The notes beneath the pieces were generated by a model that saw only the letters and a list, made by a program, of their open reading frames with translations, was not told where the DNA came from and made no database searches. 64,000 nt of DNA from Clostridium sp. AT4 (GTDB lineage: Bacteria > Bacillota > Clostridia > Lachnospirales > Lachnospiraceae): NCBI RefSeq assembly GCF_001517625.2, contig NZ_LN999828.1:1256303-1320302 (forward strand). The letters are read 5' to 3'. Positions 8,416 to 17,020 of the stretch are shown piece by piece (position 1 is the stretch's first letter; each line of letters starts with the position of its first letter). The position numbers and the translations under genes were made by a program.

Positions 8416-9888
8416 TCAAGCATTTTTACTTGACGAACGGTACATTTCTGCAATTTCTTTTACAAGAGCTCTGTCCAGGATCAGATTTTCCGTCAAAGGA
8501 TTGATAACAGCAGGATCTCCCGCTGCTGCCCGAAGTCCGTCTGCCAGGCTGAACACCATGCAGCCCCACTCTTCCCTCTTATATGCCTTTTGAAATTCCA
8601 GCCAGTCTGTAAACATAGGCAGGAACTGCTTATGCTCATTGTTTTCAATCCGCGGGAAGAAGAGGTTGTCCTGTTTCTCTGCATCAATGGTATTCTGTCC
8701 CTTATTTAACCCCTCTGTTTTCTCAAATTTTACCGGCACCAGAAGCTTTGCCTGCAAAAGTTCTTTCTTTAAGTGTTCCTTTTTCGCTTCCACATTGGCC
8801 TCGCGCTCTGAGTAAGACACATTCCAGCGGATTTCCTGCAGATACTCTGCCATGGCACAGCGCAAAGAAGGATTAACCACAGGCACTTCCAATGACTGTC
8901 CTGCTTCTTCTTCCGGATGTTCAAGGAGATCTGACCGATTTACAAAAAGCTGATAGGAGCCATTGTCAATAAGAAGTTTCTCCATGCCAAGATAGTACAG
9001 CCATGCAAAAAGGCTTAATCGGCCCGGAAGGCCGGTATGCTCCCTTGGAATCTCCCGAAGCACCAGATGACGGTGATACTGCTCTGCATAAAAATGAAGG
9101 GCTTTAAGAGCCAGCTCCTTTGCAGAATATACATCAACCGTATCTCCGATCATAAAAGGCAGACTGGAGCCTTCATCCAAAAGAATAAACAGAGAAGGCG
9201 CTGCTTTCAGCTTTTCAAGAACCGTATCATAAAGCATCTGGATCTTATCTTCATATCCGCTTACAGGCTCCTGATGATTCATCTGCTGCAGACGGCAAAG
9301 CAGGAAAATGGATTCCTGAATAGAAAGCGGAACCAGAACTGCTTCTGAAAGTGTTTCTTCCAAAACAGCGCTTAACTGCTCCTCCCGCTCTGCTCCCAGG
9401 GGACCGGCCGGCCGGCCGGCTTTTTCCTGTGCTCTGGCTGCCATAAGAAGTGCATTCTGAGCCTGTGCATCCCGAACTACTACCGTATTTTCCACAGAAG
9501 CTTTGGCCTTAACAGAAGAAACAGGTGCTGCATCCTTTAATGCCTCCTCCAGCTCCTCTGTTACAGATACCAGCACAGCTCCCTCTGCCGGGATCTGCTC
9601 CTTTGTCACACCATCCAGTTTAAAGCCGTAATGAGCCCCATAGGTTCCCTTCATATCATAAGACGCAGCCCGCAAAATCTTGGTTCCCTGCTCAATACCG
9701 GAAATCCGGCACTTAAACACCGGCTCACCCAATTCATTTAAGCAGATAGCTTCTGTCCCTGGGATCAGACGCCCCCTTGTAAGCTTTCCCGCAGCCACGG
9801 CGCTGTTTCCCTTCAGAGCGTAAATGCCGTCAATGACAAATTCAAATCCGTCTTCAAGTTTTTTTCTTCCAAATGAAAATAATCCCAT
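8416..9888 (-). CDS. Protein with EF-Tu domain-II-like barrel and SseB-like C-terminus
   Basis: I do not recognise a characterised homologue of this 490-residue cytoplasmic protein. Residues about 15-105 resemble the beta barrel of translation GTPase domain II: GKLTRGRLIPGTE, then CRISGIEQGTKILRAAS, then GFKLDGVTKEQIPAEGAVLV. No GTPase domain precedes it. A helical middle (about 170-370) follows. The last roughly 110 residues, with LVPVKFE, FLPMFTDWLEFQKAY and AVINPLTENLILDRALVKEI, look like an SseB N-terminal domain. The start at 9888 has AGGAGG 5 bases upstream. It lies between the siroheme reductase and ylxM. Confidence 0.75.
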   Translation of the reverse strand: MGLFSFGRKKLEDGFEFVIDGIYALKGNSAVAAGKLTRGRLIPGTEAICLNELGEPVFKCRISGIEQGTKILRAASYDMKGTYGAHYGFKLDGVTKEQIPAEGAVLVSVTEELEEALKDAAPVSSVKAKASVENTVVVRDAQAQNALLMAARAQEKAGRPAGPLGAEREEQLSAVLEETLSEAVLVPLSIQESIFLLCRLQQMNHQEPVSGYEDKIQMLYDTVLEKLKAAPSLFILLDEGSSLPFMIGDTVDVYSAKELALKALHFYAEQYHRHLVLREIPREHTGLPGRLSLFAWLYYLGMEKLLIDNGSYQLFVNRSDLLEHPEEEAGQSLEVPVVNPSLRCAMAEYLQEIRWNVSYSEREANVEAKKEHLKKELLQAKLLVPVKFEKTEGLNKGQNTIDAEKQDNLFFPRIENNEHKQFLPMFTDWLEFQKAYKREEWGCMVFSLADGLRAAAGDPAVINPLTENLILDRALVKEIAEMYRSSSKNA

Positions 9889-9906
9889 TGTTTCCTCCTG
9901 GTTGTT

Positions 9907-9927
9907 CCGGAATATCCATCATTCCGG
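9907..9927. repeat. 7-bp inverted repeat upstream of the SseB-like gene
   Basis: CCGGAAT at 9907-9913 and ATTCCGG at 9921-9927 form an inverted repeat with a 7-base centre, just upstream of the ribosome binding site of the gene starting at 9888. It has no T-run, so a leader hairpin or protein binding site is more likely than a terminator. Confidence 0.45.
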
Positions 9928-9941
9928 TATGTCTGGTAGAG

Positions 9942-9970
9942 ATTATACAACACTCCCGCTTAAAAGGAAA
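9942..9970 (-). promoter_or_regulatory. Possible promoter of the SseB-like gene
   Basis: On the minus strand a perfect TATAAT (9942-9947) lies 54 bases before the start codon at 9888. The hexamer 17 bases upstream of it (TTTCCT) is a poor -35. I rate it as plausible only because the -10 is perfect and the position suits the gene. Confidence 0.4.
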
Positions 9971-9991
9971 GACCTTTTAAAAAGTGCCCTT

Positions 9992-11611
9992 TTATGCCAG
10001 GAAGTTCTCTGCAATCTTGCGGATTCCTTCCGCATCCTTTGCATACCAGCCTTCAAAATCGAGGCCGCTTTCCTGTACCGCATGGCCTAAGGCCTTTAAA
10101 AATGCCGGAATGTTCTCTTCCAGTATCGCTCCCAGCTCTTCTCCCATCCGTTCTTTTCCCTGGAAGCAGCATCCCTTTACGAAAAGATTAAAAGCAGGTT
10201 TGACTTCTTTATTTACTGATTTTACACCACCTCTGAAGCCGATTACTCCTGTCTGGTGAGTGCCGCAGGAAGATGGACAGCCAGAAATATGGATCTGAGG
10301 CAGGATACCGTCTTCAAAGCCCTCTTCACGCTCCATTTCGATCAGACGGTGAAGCAGAGCCTGGGAATCTCTTACACCCTGCTGGCAGATTGATGCGCCG
10401 ATACATGCTACCGATTCCTCAAAACGGCTGCAGGAGCAGACCGCCTTTTCAGAAGAGGTAACCTCTAACACCTTTTTTACATCCTCTGCCCGGCAGTTGA
10501 TCACATAAAACATTTCTTCCGGAGACAAACGAAGTTCCGCACCAGGAATAGACTCTATCACCTCATAAAGATCTGCAAAAAGAGAAGGCTCCGGGCTTCC
10601 TCCAAGCGGATGGCAGGCTACGCTGTAAAGCCCGTTCTGTTTCTGAGGGATCACCCGCTTTCTCATATAAGGATCTGAAATAGAGGCAAATAAAATCTCC
10701 CTGGAAGTAGCAAAAGCTGTACTCTGATCCTGTACCGTCTCTTCGGATAAGGAAGTCTCTCCCATTTCCAGAGTAAGATCTCCTTCCTCCGCATAAACCT
10801 CGTCCAGCTTCTTTAAAAATGCTTCCTTATACGCCTCAGCACCTCCCAGAGCTTCCTGCATAAAACGGCTTCTGGCTTTGGCCCTGTTTTCATAATTGCC
10901 ATACGCACAGAACAGCTCATGCATGGCTCGGATATAGTAAAGGATCTGATCCGGAGCCACTCCCTCTGCCACCCTTACGCCAAAAGCAGGCTTATTTCCC
11001 AGACCACCTGCGCTGTATACGTCAAAGGTGCCATCCTCTCTGGCCGCAAAGCCAAGATCCCTGTACGTCGCATGCGTGACATTCTTTGGCGTATTAGAAA
11101 ATCCCACCTTCAGCTTTCGGGGCAGTTTTTTCCCCTTGATAAAGCTCATAAGATAATCAGCCGCTTTTAAAGCATAAGGAAGAACGTCAAAATATTCTCC
11201 CTCCTCCACACCGGCCAGAGGAGAAACCATTACATTTCTCGGAAAATCTCCACCACCGCCTCTTGTGACAATCCCGCAGGAAAGGGCTTTTACAGCCAGC
11301 TCACAAACCTGATCCTTTGACAGATCGTGAAGCTGCAGTGTCTGACAGGTTGTTAAATGAACCCGTTTAACCTCATATTCCTTAATACTCTGTACCACAA
11401 AGGCCAGTTTTTCCTTTGTCATCACACCGCCCGGCATACGCAGACGAAGCATGCTGGCCTTTCCGCCCTTTTGAGCATAGCTTCCGAAACCGCCCGAAAT
11501 GCCCTTATAAGTTTTGGCATCCATCTCTCCGCTGTAAAACTGCTCCGTGGCCTGTTCAAACTGTCTGTAGTCCTCTTTCCAGCTCTCCGGCTGAATTGCT
11601 GTCATCTTCAT
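9992..11611 (-). CDS. Siroheme-dependent sulfite/nitrite reductase (ferredoxin type)
   Basis: Six-electron reductase carrying a siroheme coupled to a [4Fe-4S] cluster. It reduces sulfite to sulfide or nitrite to ammonia; the sequence alone does not decide which. The cluster ligands fit the family: Cys403 and Cys409 (CIGASIC) and Cys445 and Cys449 (GCPSSCGTHQ). Two ferrodoxin-like half-domains are repeated, as in NirA/CysI. The start at 11611 has an AGGAAGG site 7 bases upstream but lies 56 bases inside the jetC 3' end. Siroheme synthesis genes lie upstream beyond jetABC, and this enzyme is their likely client. Confidence 0.9.
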   Translation of the reverse strand: MKMTAIQPESWKEDYRQFEQATEQFYSGEMDAKTYKGISGGFGSYAQKGGKASMLRLRMPGGVMTKEKLAFVVQSIKEYEVKRVHLTTCQTLQLHDLSKDQVCELAVKALSCGIVTRGGGGDFPRNVMVSPLAGVEEGEYFDVLPYALKAADYLMSFIKGKKLPRKLKVGFSNTPKNVTHATYRDLGFAAREDGTFDVYSAGGLGNKPAFGVRVAEGVAPDQILYYIRAMHELFCAYGNYENRAKARSRFMQEALGGAEAYKEAFLKKLDEVYAEEGDLTLEMGETSLSEETVQDQSTAFATSREILFASISDPYMRKRVIPQKQNGLYSVACHPLGGSPEPSLFADLYEVIESIPGAELRLSPEEMFYVINCRAEDVKKVLEVTSSEKAVCSCSRFEESVACIGASICQQGVRDSQALLHRLIEMEREEGFEDGILPQIHISGCPSSCGTHQTGVIGFRGGVKSVNKEVKPAFNLFVKGCCFQGKERMGEELGAILEENIPAFLKALGHAVQESGLDFEGWYAKDAEGIRKIAENFLA

Positions 11612-14600
11612 AGATAACCTTCCTTTCCTGTGTAAACTCTTTTAAGCGCCCCCGTTCAAATTCCTGAATGGAAATCGCTTTTTTGTTTGGATTTGCAAAT
11701 ACAAAGGTTCGATCCACATTTTCCAGATAGTTCTGGATCTTATCGTTGGTAGCGCTGATAATCGCCTGGAAGCCCAGTCCCCGGATCAGTTCAATGCAGC
11801 TTGCCACCTTTTCCGCATCCATCTTGGAAAAGGCCTCGTCTAAGATCACCAGGCGGATCGACGGGCTTTTTCGAAGTCCTGCAGGCTGTCCGATATGGTA
11901 AGCCTGTGCAAAGCTTGCAAGAAGCGCTACGTACAGGGGATTTTGCCCCTCTCCGCCGGAATTTTTCCGAAGCATTTTGCTTAAACGGATCTTTATAACC
12001 TCGTCTCCGTTCTGAACCAGCTGCTGCATATCAAAAGAAAGATAGGTCCGGTAATCGGAATATTTTTCCATATTCCGTCTGGCCTCCTCAAGCTGCTCCG
12101 GCGCAGCGTTTTCCGGCGGGATAAAAATGCTGATCAGCTCGTTAATCCTGTCTCCGTAATGATTTTCATGCTCCATGGTAAAAAGGTTCAGCTGATTTTC
12201 AAAGCTGTGATCCAGCCGGGAGGGATCTACCTCTAAAGATTCATCCATAAACATATCATAATACCGTCCGTCTGCTCCCTTAGACCGCGAAATCACAAAC
12301 CTGTATTTATCCTTTCCAAAATCCAGACGGCTGATGATCCGGTTCAGTTCTTCAGTCCGCAGCATGGCCTCCTTAATAGCGCTGCGGATCTTGTACATAA
12401 AATCATCCTTAAAATGCTCCACTGCCGATCGGGCCTGCCTGGCAGCCTGCTCCTTAAACCGTTCCAGATCATCACAGGAAAGGCGGTCAAGAAGACTGTC
12501 ATACGCCTCGTTATCTCTGGCACTTACCGGCACATTGCGGCCCGGATAGCTGCGGATATACTCGGTACGAAGATTCATAAGCGTTTCTCTGGCCTTATTA
12601 CTCTGTTCTGTCAGGATCCTGCATTTATTTTCATAGGTTTCCCGCTCTCTGTCATAGCGTATGGCCTCCCTTTCTGCCAGATAAGCCGAAAGTTCCCTGT
12701 CGTGCTCCGCATTTTCCTCAAGCTGTCCATTCTGGGATGCTGCTGTTTCTTCCAGCTCTGTAATAGAATGGGAAAAACGCTCCAATTCATTTTTGCGGCC
12801 AAGGATCAGCTCCCTCAGGCGGTCCCGTTCCCGTTTCACTCCTTCACACTGCTCAAGAACAGCCGACCGTTCCTCTTCCAGCTGTCCGATATTTTGGGCT
12901 TTCAGCTCCTCTAACCGTCTGGATAACTGCTTCTTTTCGGATTCCTTTTTCTTCCAGGCCTTAATTTCCTCCAGCCACTGCATATATTCCTCTGCTGGCC
13001 CTTTTAACGCCTCAAGCCCTGATATCCGCCTGCAGTCCGCAAGAACCGCTTCCAGGGGCAGTCCGGCTTTTTTAGTCTCCTCCAGTTCTTCCTGAACCAG
13101 CCGGATCCTCTTTCGCAGGCTGTCCTTTCCAATGTACGCCATACGGGTATAATGCTCCGGATTGATATGCTGAAGACGGAGATTATGATATAAAAGGCAT
13201 TCTGGAGTAATACCGATTTTGCAGTCTGAAAGCTCCTCAATGGAGCGGCATTTGATCACTTTTCCAAGCAAAAGCTCCATATATGGAGCAAGAAACGCTT
13301 CTTTAACCCCGATTTCCTCTGCCAGAGAATTTTTAAATACCGCAGCCTGAGAAGAAGCAGCTTTCTCTGTATCGAGAACCGCCACACTGTAATATTTTTT
13401 GGGATCCAGCTCACTGTAAATCTTTAAAGCGGCCCTCGCATACCTGGGGGAAACCACCAGGCTTAATTTGTTGTTTCCCAGATACCCCTCTATGGCATTG
13501 GCCCATTCCGGATGCTTCACTTCCAGAAGGTCAGCCAACACGAATACATCTGCGCTTTTTCCTGTTTCCTCAAACAGGCGCCGTTTTAAATACTCTCTTG
13601 CCTCCTCCAGATATTTCGGATAGGCCTTGCTTCCTGCCTGAAGCTTTTCAAGCTCCTCCTTTAACTGCTTTTCCCTGCGCTTTAGCTCATTGAACCGGGC
13701 AGCCGTTTCCTGGCGGAGTTTTTCTGTATCCGCCTCCATAGAAGCAAGGGATGCCTTTAAGCGGATCATCGTTTCCTTTGAAATGGTGCGCTGTTCAAAC
13801 TCCTCAATATCCCAGAGTGTCTGATTGGAGGTGATATCCTCCTCCTCCCATTTTTTCAGGGAAAGGGTGGTTTTCTGCCAGCGGGCCTCGCTGCGGCTTA
13901 ACTGTTCGCAAAGCTCTCCCAGGGATGAAAGCTGTTCCTTTAACTCCCCGTATCCGGTAGAGGCAATCCGGCGCAGCAGCTCATCGCTCTGGTCTGTAAG
14001 CTCCTTGATCCGGCCTTCGGCACTCTTTAAGGCTTCTGTCTGGCGGTTCAGTTCTTCTTTTCCCAGAGCCGTCCGGTCATTTAAATTCCGGATCCGGGAA
14101 CGGGTATCTAAAAGCTCCAGTTTTTTTACAAACCACTGATACTTGTCCAGCTTATCCTCCAGCATGGTAAAGGTATCAAAGGCTTCACGGATTGCGGTAA
14201 GGCAGCGGATCTCCTGACTGGTATCTTCAATCTTTCTGCGCATCCGTCCGTACTGCATTACGCTTTCCTGCATATCCTCCATATGGATATCCTGCTCCGT
14301 ACAGATATATTCCTTAACGAAGTCCTCCAGCTTGATATTCATCCGAAAGGGGATCGCCCGTTTAAAAAGCAGAGGAAACTTCTCACTGTCAAGTCCTCCC
14401 AGATACGTCTCATACATGATCCGGCGAAACCTCTCATTATGGGAGGTAGAAAAATGCTCTTCCTTTCCATAATGGGTATCCAGCCAGCGTTCCACTTCAC
14501 GGATGGACATGGTACGGGTTTCTGTGCGGTATTCATTTTCCCACAAAGGGCCTTTATGCCAGAAAAAGCGGCGGGATATCTCATTGGATGCCGTTTCTAC

Positions 14601-14987
14601 ATCAAACACAATGCCGATACACTGGTATTCTTCCGTATCGGTGCGTTTTAATTCCAGTACAATAGTAGAACTGAAATTGCGGTTTCTCAAATAGGAAAAT
14701 TCGTTATTGTCCCCTATATTGACCATGCCCCTTAAATATTCAATGAGGCTTCGGTCCGAATCGTCGGCAGCCGCCTTGTTAAAAAAGCCTCTGCCGTCCG
14801 TATTGGCATACAGCACCAGCTGCAGGGCGTCAATTACCGTGGATTTTCCGCTTCCGGAATGACCGGTAAAAAAGTTGATCTCCTCATTTAAGGTAAGCGT
14901 CTTTCTGGAAATGTAATGCCAGTTGTTCAGACAGATCCGCGTAAAGGCCCAGAACGGCCCGACTGCCGGCTTATATTCCGTTGTCAC
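11556..14987 (-). CDS. jetC: SMC-like ATPase JetC/MksB of a Wadjet/Mks-type operon
   Basis: Large SMC-family ATPase (1143 residues). In Wadjet and Mks systems it forms a DNA-loop-extruding motor with a kleisin (JetA) and a kite protein (JetB). The N-terminal Walker A is TGHSGSGKSTVIDALQL (residues 41-57). Long coiled-coil arms follow with a central hinge region. The C-terminal head has the signature NSGGEGQNPLYVALL (near 1010) and Walker B RLVILDEAFSKMD (near 1050). The start preferred is GTG at 14987, preceded by AGGAGGAAGGGG; a TTG at 15014 in the same frame has no site. It overlaps jetB by 17 bases. Its last 18 codons overlap the reductase gene, and no jetD follows. Confidence 0.9.
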   Translation of the reverse strand: MTTEYKPAVGPFWAFTRICLNNWHYISRKTLTLNEEINFFTGHSGSGKSTVIDALQLVLYANTDGRGFFNKAAADDSDRSLIEYLRGMVNIGDNNEFSYLRNRNFSSTIVLELKRTDTEEYQCIGIVFDVETASNEISRRFFWHKGPLWENEYRTETRTMSIREVERWLDTHYGKEEHFSTSHNERFRRIMYETYLGGLDSEKFPLLFKRAIPFRMNIKLEDFVKEYICTEQDIHMEDMQESVMQYGRMRRKIEDTSQEIRCLTAIREAFDTFTMLEDKLDKYQWFVKKLELLDTRSRIRNLNDRTALGKEELNRQTEALKSAEGRIKELTDQSDELLRRIASTGYGELKEQLSSLGELCEQLSRSEARWQKTTLSLKKWEEEDITSNQTLWDIEEFEQRTISKETMIRLKASLASMEADTEKLRQETAARFNELKRREKQLKEELEKLQAGSKAYPKYLEEAREYLKRRLFEETGKSADVFVLADLLEVKHPEWANAIEGYLGNNKLSLVVSPRYARAALKIYSELDPKKYYSVAVLDTEKAASSQAAVFKNSLAEEIGVKEAFLAPYMELLLGKVIKCRSIEELSDCKIGITPECLLYHNLRLQHINPEHYTRMAYIGKDSLRKRIRLVQEELEETKKAGLPLEAVLADCRRISGLEALKGPAEEYMQWLEEIKAWKKKESEKKQLSRRLEELKAQNIGQLEEERSAVLEQCEGVKRERDRLRELILGRKNELERFSHSITELEETAASQNGQLEENAEHDRELSAYLAEREAIRYDRERETYENKCRILTEQSNKARETLMNLRTEYIRSYPGRNVPVSARDNEAYDSLLDRLSCDDLERFKEQAARQARSAVEHFKDDFMYKIRSAIKEAMLRTEELNRIISRLDFGKDKYRFVISRSKGADGRYYDMFMDESLEVDPSRLDHSFENQLNLFTMEHENHYGDRINELISIFIPPENAAPEQLEEARRNMEKYSDYRTYLSFDMQQLVQNGDEVIKIRLSKMLRKNSGGEGQNPLYVALLASFAQAYHIGQPAGLRKSPSIRLVILDEAFSKMDAEKVASCIELIRGLGFQAIISATNDKIQNYLENVDRTFVFANPNKKAISIQEFERGRLKEFTQERKVIYEDDSNSAGELERGLQTV

Positions 14988-15618
14988 TTTCCCCTTCCTC
15001 CTCTCCTTCTTCAAAATCAGCTAAAAGCTCTCTCACATCATCCCCCAAAAGCACTACATTGATGCTGGGATAGATGATAAACGGGCTTTCATAAGACAGC
15101 TCATCCAAAAGATCCAGAGGCTCGATCAGCTGATATTTTTTCAGCAGCGTAACCGTGCGCCGGATCTCGCTGGGAGAAGGCTGGCGTTTAAAAAGCCGGT
15201 AATTCCCCAGTTTTTCATGGACCGCTCCCAGCGTAGTATATACGTTCACGCTGGCAGATACATTTTCCATCTGTTCATCATAGATCAGTTTGAGAATAAG
15301 AAGATAAAGGGTTGCCAGTCTAGGAAGCTTTTCACCCACCAGATCTTCTCCCTGGATATAGATCATCCCCATATGGCTGTTTTCCAAAACCTCAATGCCG
15401 GCGACGGCAAAATACCGGCGGATAAATTCCAGGTGGAGACTGCAGCTGCGATACTCCTTTGTATACTGGAACCGGCCTGTTTTCTTATCATACTTGCGCT
15501 CCAGCAGAAACGTCTGGCGAAGCAGAAGGCGGATCAGATCCGTGATCTCCTGTTTCGTCTGGCCCATCTGTTCGTCATAGTAGGGAATCCCTGCTTCTGT
15601 CTTTATAATTTCCGTCAC
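14971..15618 (-). CDS. jetB: JetB/MksE-type kite protein (DUF4194)
   Basis: Winged-helix kite subunit (215 residues) expected to bind the kleisin and DNA in the JetABC condensin-like complex. The core around IRRYFAVAGIEVLENSHMGM and RLATLYLLILKLIYDEQM matches DUF4194. The C-terminal winged helix includes RRTVTLLKKYQLIEPLD, and the tail is very acidic (EEGEEEGES). Its ATG overlaps the jetA stop codon by four bases (ATGA), so translation is coupled. jetC begins inside its 3' end. It is identified mainly by this order plus the family core. Confidence 0.87.
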   Translation of the reverse strand: MTEIIKTEAGIPYYDEQMGQTKQEITDLIRLLLRQTFLLERKYDKKTGRFQYTKEYRSCSLHLEFIRRYFAVAGIEVLENSHMGMIYIQGEDLVGEKLPRLATLYLLILKLIYDEQMENVSASVNVYTTLGAVHEKLGNYRLFKRQPSPSEIRRTVTLLKKYQLIEPLDLLDELSYESPFIIYPSINVVLLGDDVRELLADFEEGEEEGESDNGI

Positions 15619-16964
15619 GTTCTGGTCCTCCTTACAAATACAAAACCCGGATAGGTGTAAGGCCCCTTCATTACAGGCGCCGGATCCTCCGTCTCTGCCG
15701 TATAGGTACTTTTTCTCCGGATGGATTCATCATATGCAAGGATCAGCTTTTCAAAATCCCCGTCATTTTCCACCGTATCCTCCGTTACCTCCATCCGGCC
15801 GTCCTTCATCCGGCTGGTGATAAATTCCTCAATCTCTCTGTGGCTGTAGCGGTTCTTTACCCTGTTAATGTTAAGGATCTCCTCTGCCGAAAGCTCCGGC
15901 ATTTCTTCCTCATCCTTTAGCTGCTCCGTAAAAGATGCCCTGGTATGCCTGCGCCTGTAAAGAGAAGCCTCCGAAACCACATTGGGCTGGGACAGGTTCA
16001 TACGTTCCCCAATGGCCTTTAGCTCATCCTCTGTTCCTCCTGTTTTGGAAAGATGGTTTAACAGCTGGATCACCAGCCCCTTCATATCATCCTCCTGGTT
16101 TAAAAGATAGCCCATACGCGTCACAGTCGCCTTAACATACCGGGAATGTTCTTTGTCCATATTGGATATCCTGTGTTCAATATCGTCAAAGCCCTTCTCC
16201 AGCTGATCCAGCTTTTCAAGGATCTCACCCGTCCCCTCTCTGCCGGAAAGACGGGTAAGCCAGGGAATATCCTCCCGCATGGAAGCAATCCAGCTTTTAA
16301 TATCCGTTTTATAAAGATAAAAATTATCGCTGGTCTTTAAAATGTGGTATTTTTTATTTACCACCTCTTCCACATACCCCTCCAGATGATCCTTTAAAAG
16401 AGAACCGTAATCCCTCTGCTCCAAAAGCTTTCCGAAAAACTTATCCATGTTGTGAAGCATATCCTGAAGGGACTTATTCAGTTTTTTCGTATTTACAAGA
16501 GCCGTATCCAGAAGGCTGATGCCGGATCTGGGGTCATGTTTTAATGAAAAAAGGATGGCATAGATATTCTGGATATAGATCTGAGCTTCATCCTCCTGCT
16601 CATTACAAAGCCTGGAAAAGCTTTCTATAAAAACAGCCGCATAATCCGGGATGATAATATTGACAGTCATGGTTGCATAGTCATCCACTTTTCTGAGCCA
16701 TCCGGTCTTTAAAAGCCAGTTTAAAACCCGGGTGGCCGGAGGCTCAAACTGATCCTCTTCTTCCTCTAATTCATCCTGCCAGATCACACAGCGTTTTTCT
16801 GCAAAATATTCACTTAAAAGCTGAATACACATTTCCCTGCTTAAAAAATAATTGCTGTATTCGTATTCCTCGCTGATTTTTAACAGCGCTTCAATGTAAG
16901 CAGACCGGTTCACCGAGCGGAAAAGGCTCCAGAACCGGTCCGGTATCTCCTGTATCAGTTTCAT
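15615..16964 (-). CDS. jetA: JetA/MksF-type kleisin subunit (Wadjet JetA family)
   Basis: Kleisin-like subunit (449 residues) of the Wadjet/Mks complex, resembling the JetA family annotated as DUF5716. The N-terminal region FWSLFRSVNRSAYIEALL, with further winged-helix segments (VLNWLLKTGWLRK), would bind the SMC neck. A long helical middle (residues 160-300) follows. The C-terminal segment from about 380 contains EEILNINRVKNRYSHREIEEF. The start at 16964 has AGGAGG 6 bases upstream. It is the first gene of jetABC and has its own promoter in the end of the preceding cobA-hemD gene. Confidence 0.87.
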   Translation of the reverse strand: MKLIQEIPDRFWSLFRSVNRSAYIEALLKISEEYEYSNYFLSREMCIQLLSEYFAEKRCVIWQDELEEEEDQFEPPATRVLNWLLKTGWLRKVDDYATMTVNIIIPDYAAVFIESFSRLCNEQEDEAQIYIQNIYAILFSLKHDPRSGISLLDTALVNTKKLNKSLQDMLHNMDKFFGKLLEQRDYGSLLKDHLEGYVEEVVNKKYHILKTSDNFYLYKTDIKSWIASMREDIPWLTRLSGREGTGEILEKLDQLEKGFDDIEHRISNMDKEHSRYVKATVTRMGYLLNQEDDMKGLVIQLLNHLSKTGGTEDELKAIGERMNLSQPNVVSEASLYRRRHTRASFTEQLKDEEEMPELSAEEILNINRVKNRYSHREIEEFITSRMKDGRMEVTEDTVENDGDFEKLILAYDESIRRKSTYTAETEDPAPVMKGPYTYPGFVFVRRTRT

Positions 16965-16991
16965 TGGTTTCCTCCTGATTTGGATACCCCT

Positions 16992-17020
16992 ATTATATCA
17001 GGAAAAACGCCTTATGGCAA
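16992..17020 (-). promoter_or_regulatory. Promoter of jetABC
   Basis: On the minus strand, TTGCCA (17015-17020) and TATAAT (16992-16997) are separated by exactly 17 bases, and jetA starts 28 bases after the -10. The -35 lies within the last codons of cobA-hemD, so the jet operon can be expressed independently of siroheme synthesis. Confidence 0.75.

Noticed and set aside
9404-9420. Four tandem CCGG units, a possible phase-variable repeat
   Set aside because: It lies inside the EF-Tu-barrel/SseB-like coding sequence, is a tetranucleotide repeat of only four units, and encodes an ordinary Gly/Arg/Pro linker. It is too short to support phase variation.
11556-16964. Calling jetABC a complete Wadjet defence system
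   Set aside because: The nuclease subunit JetD is not encoded next to it or anywhere in the window, so only the SMC core is supported.
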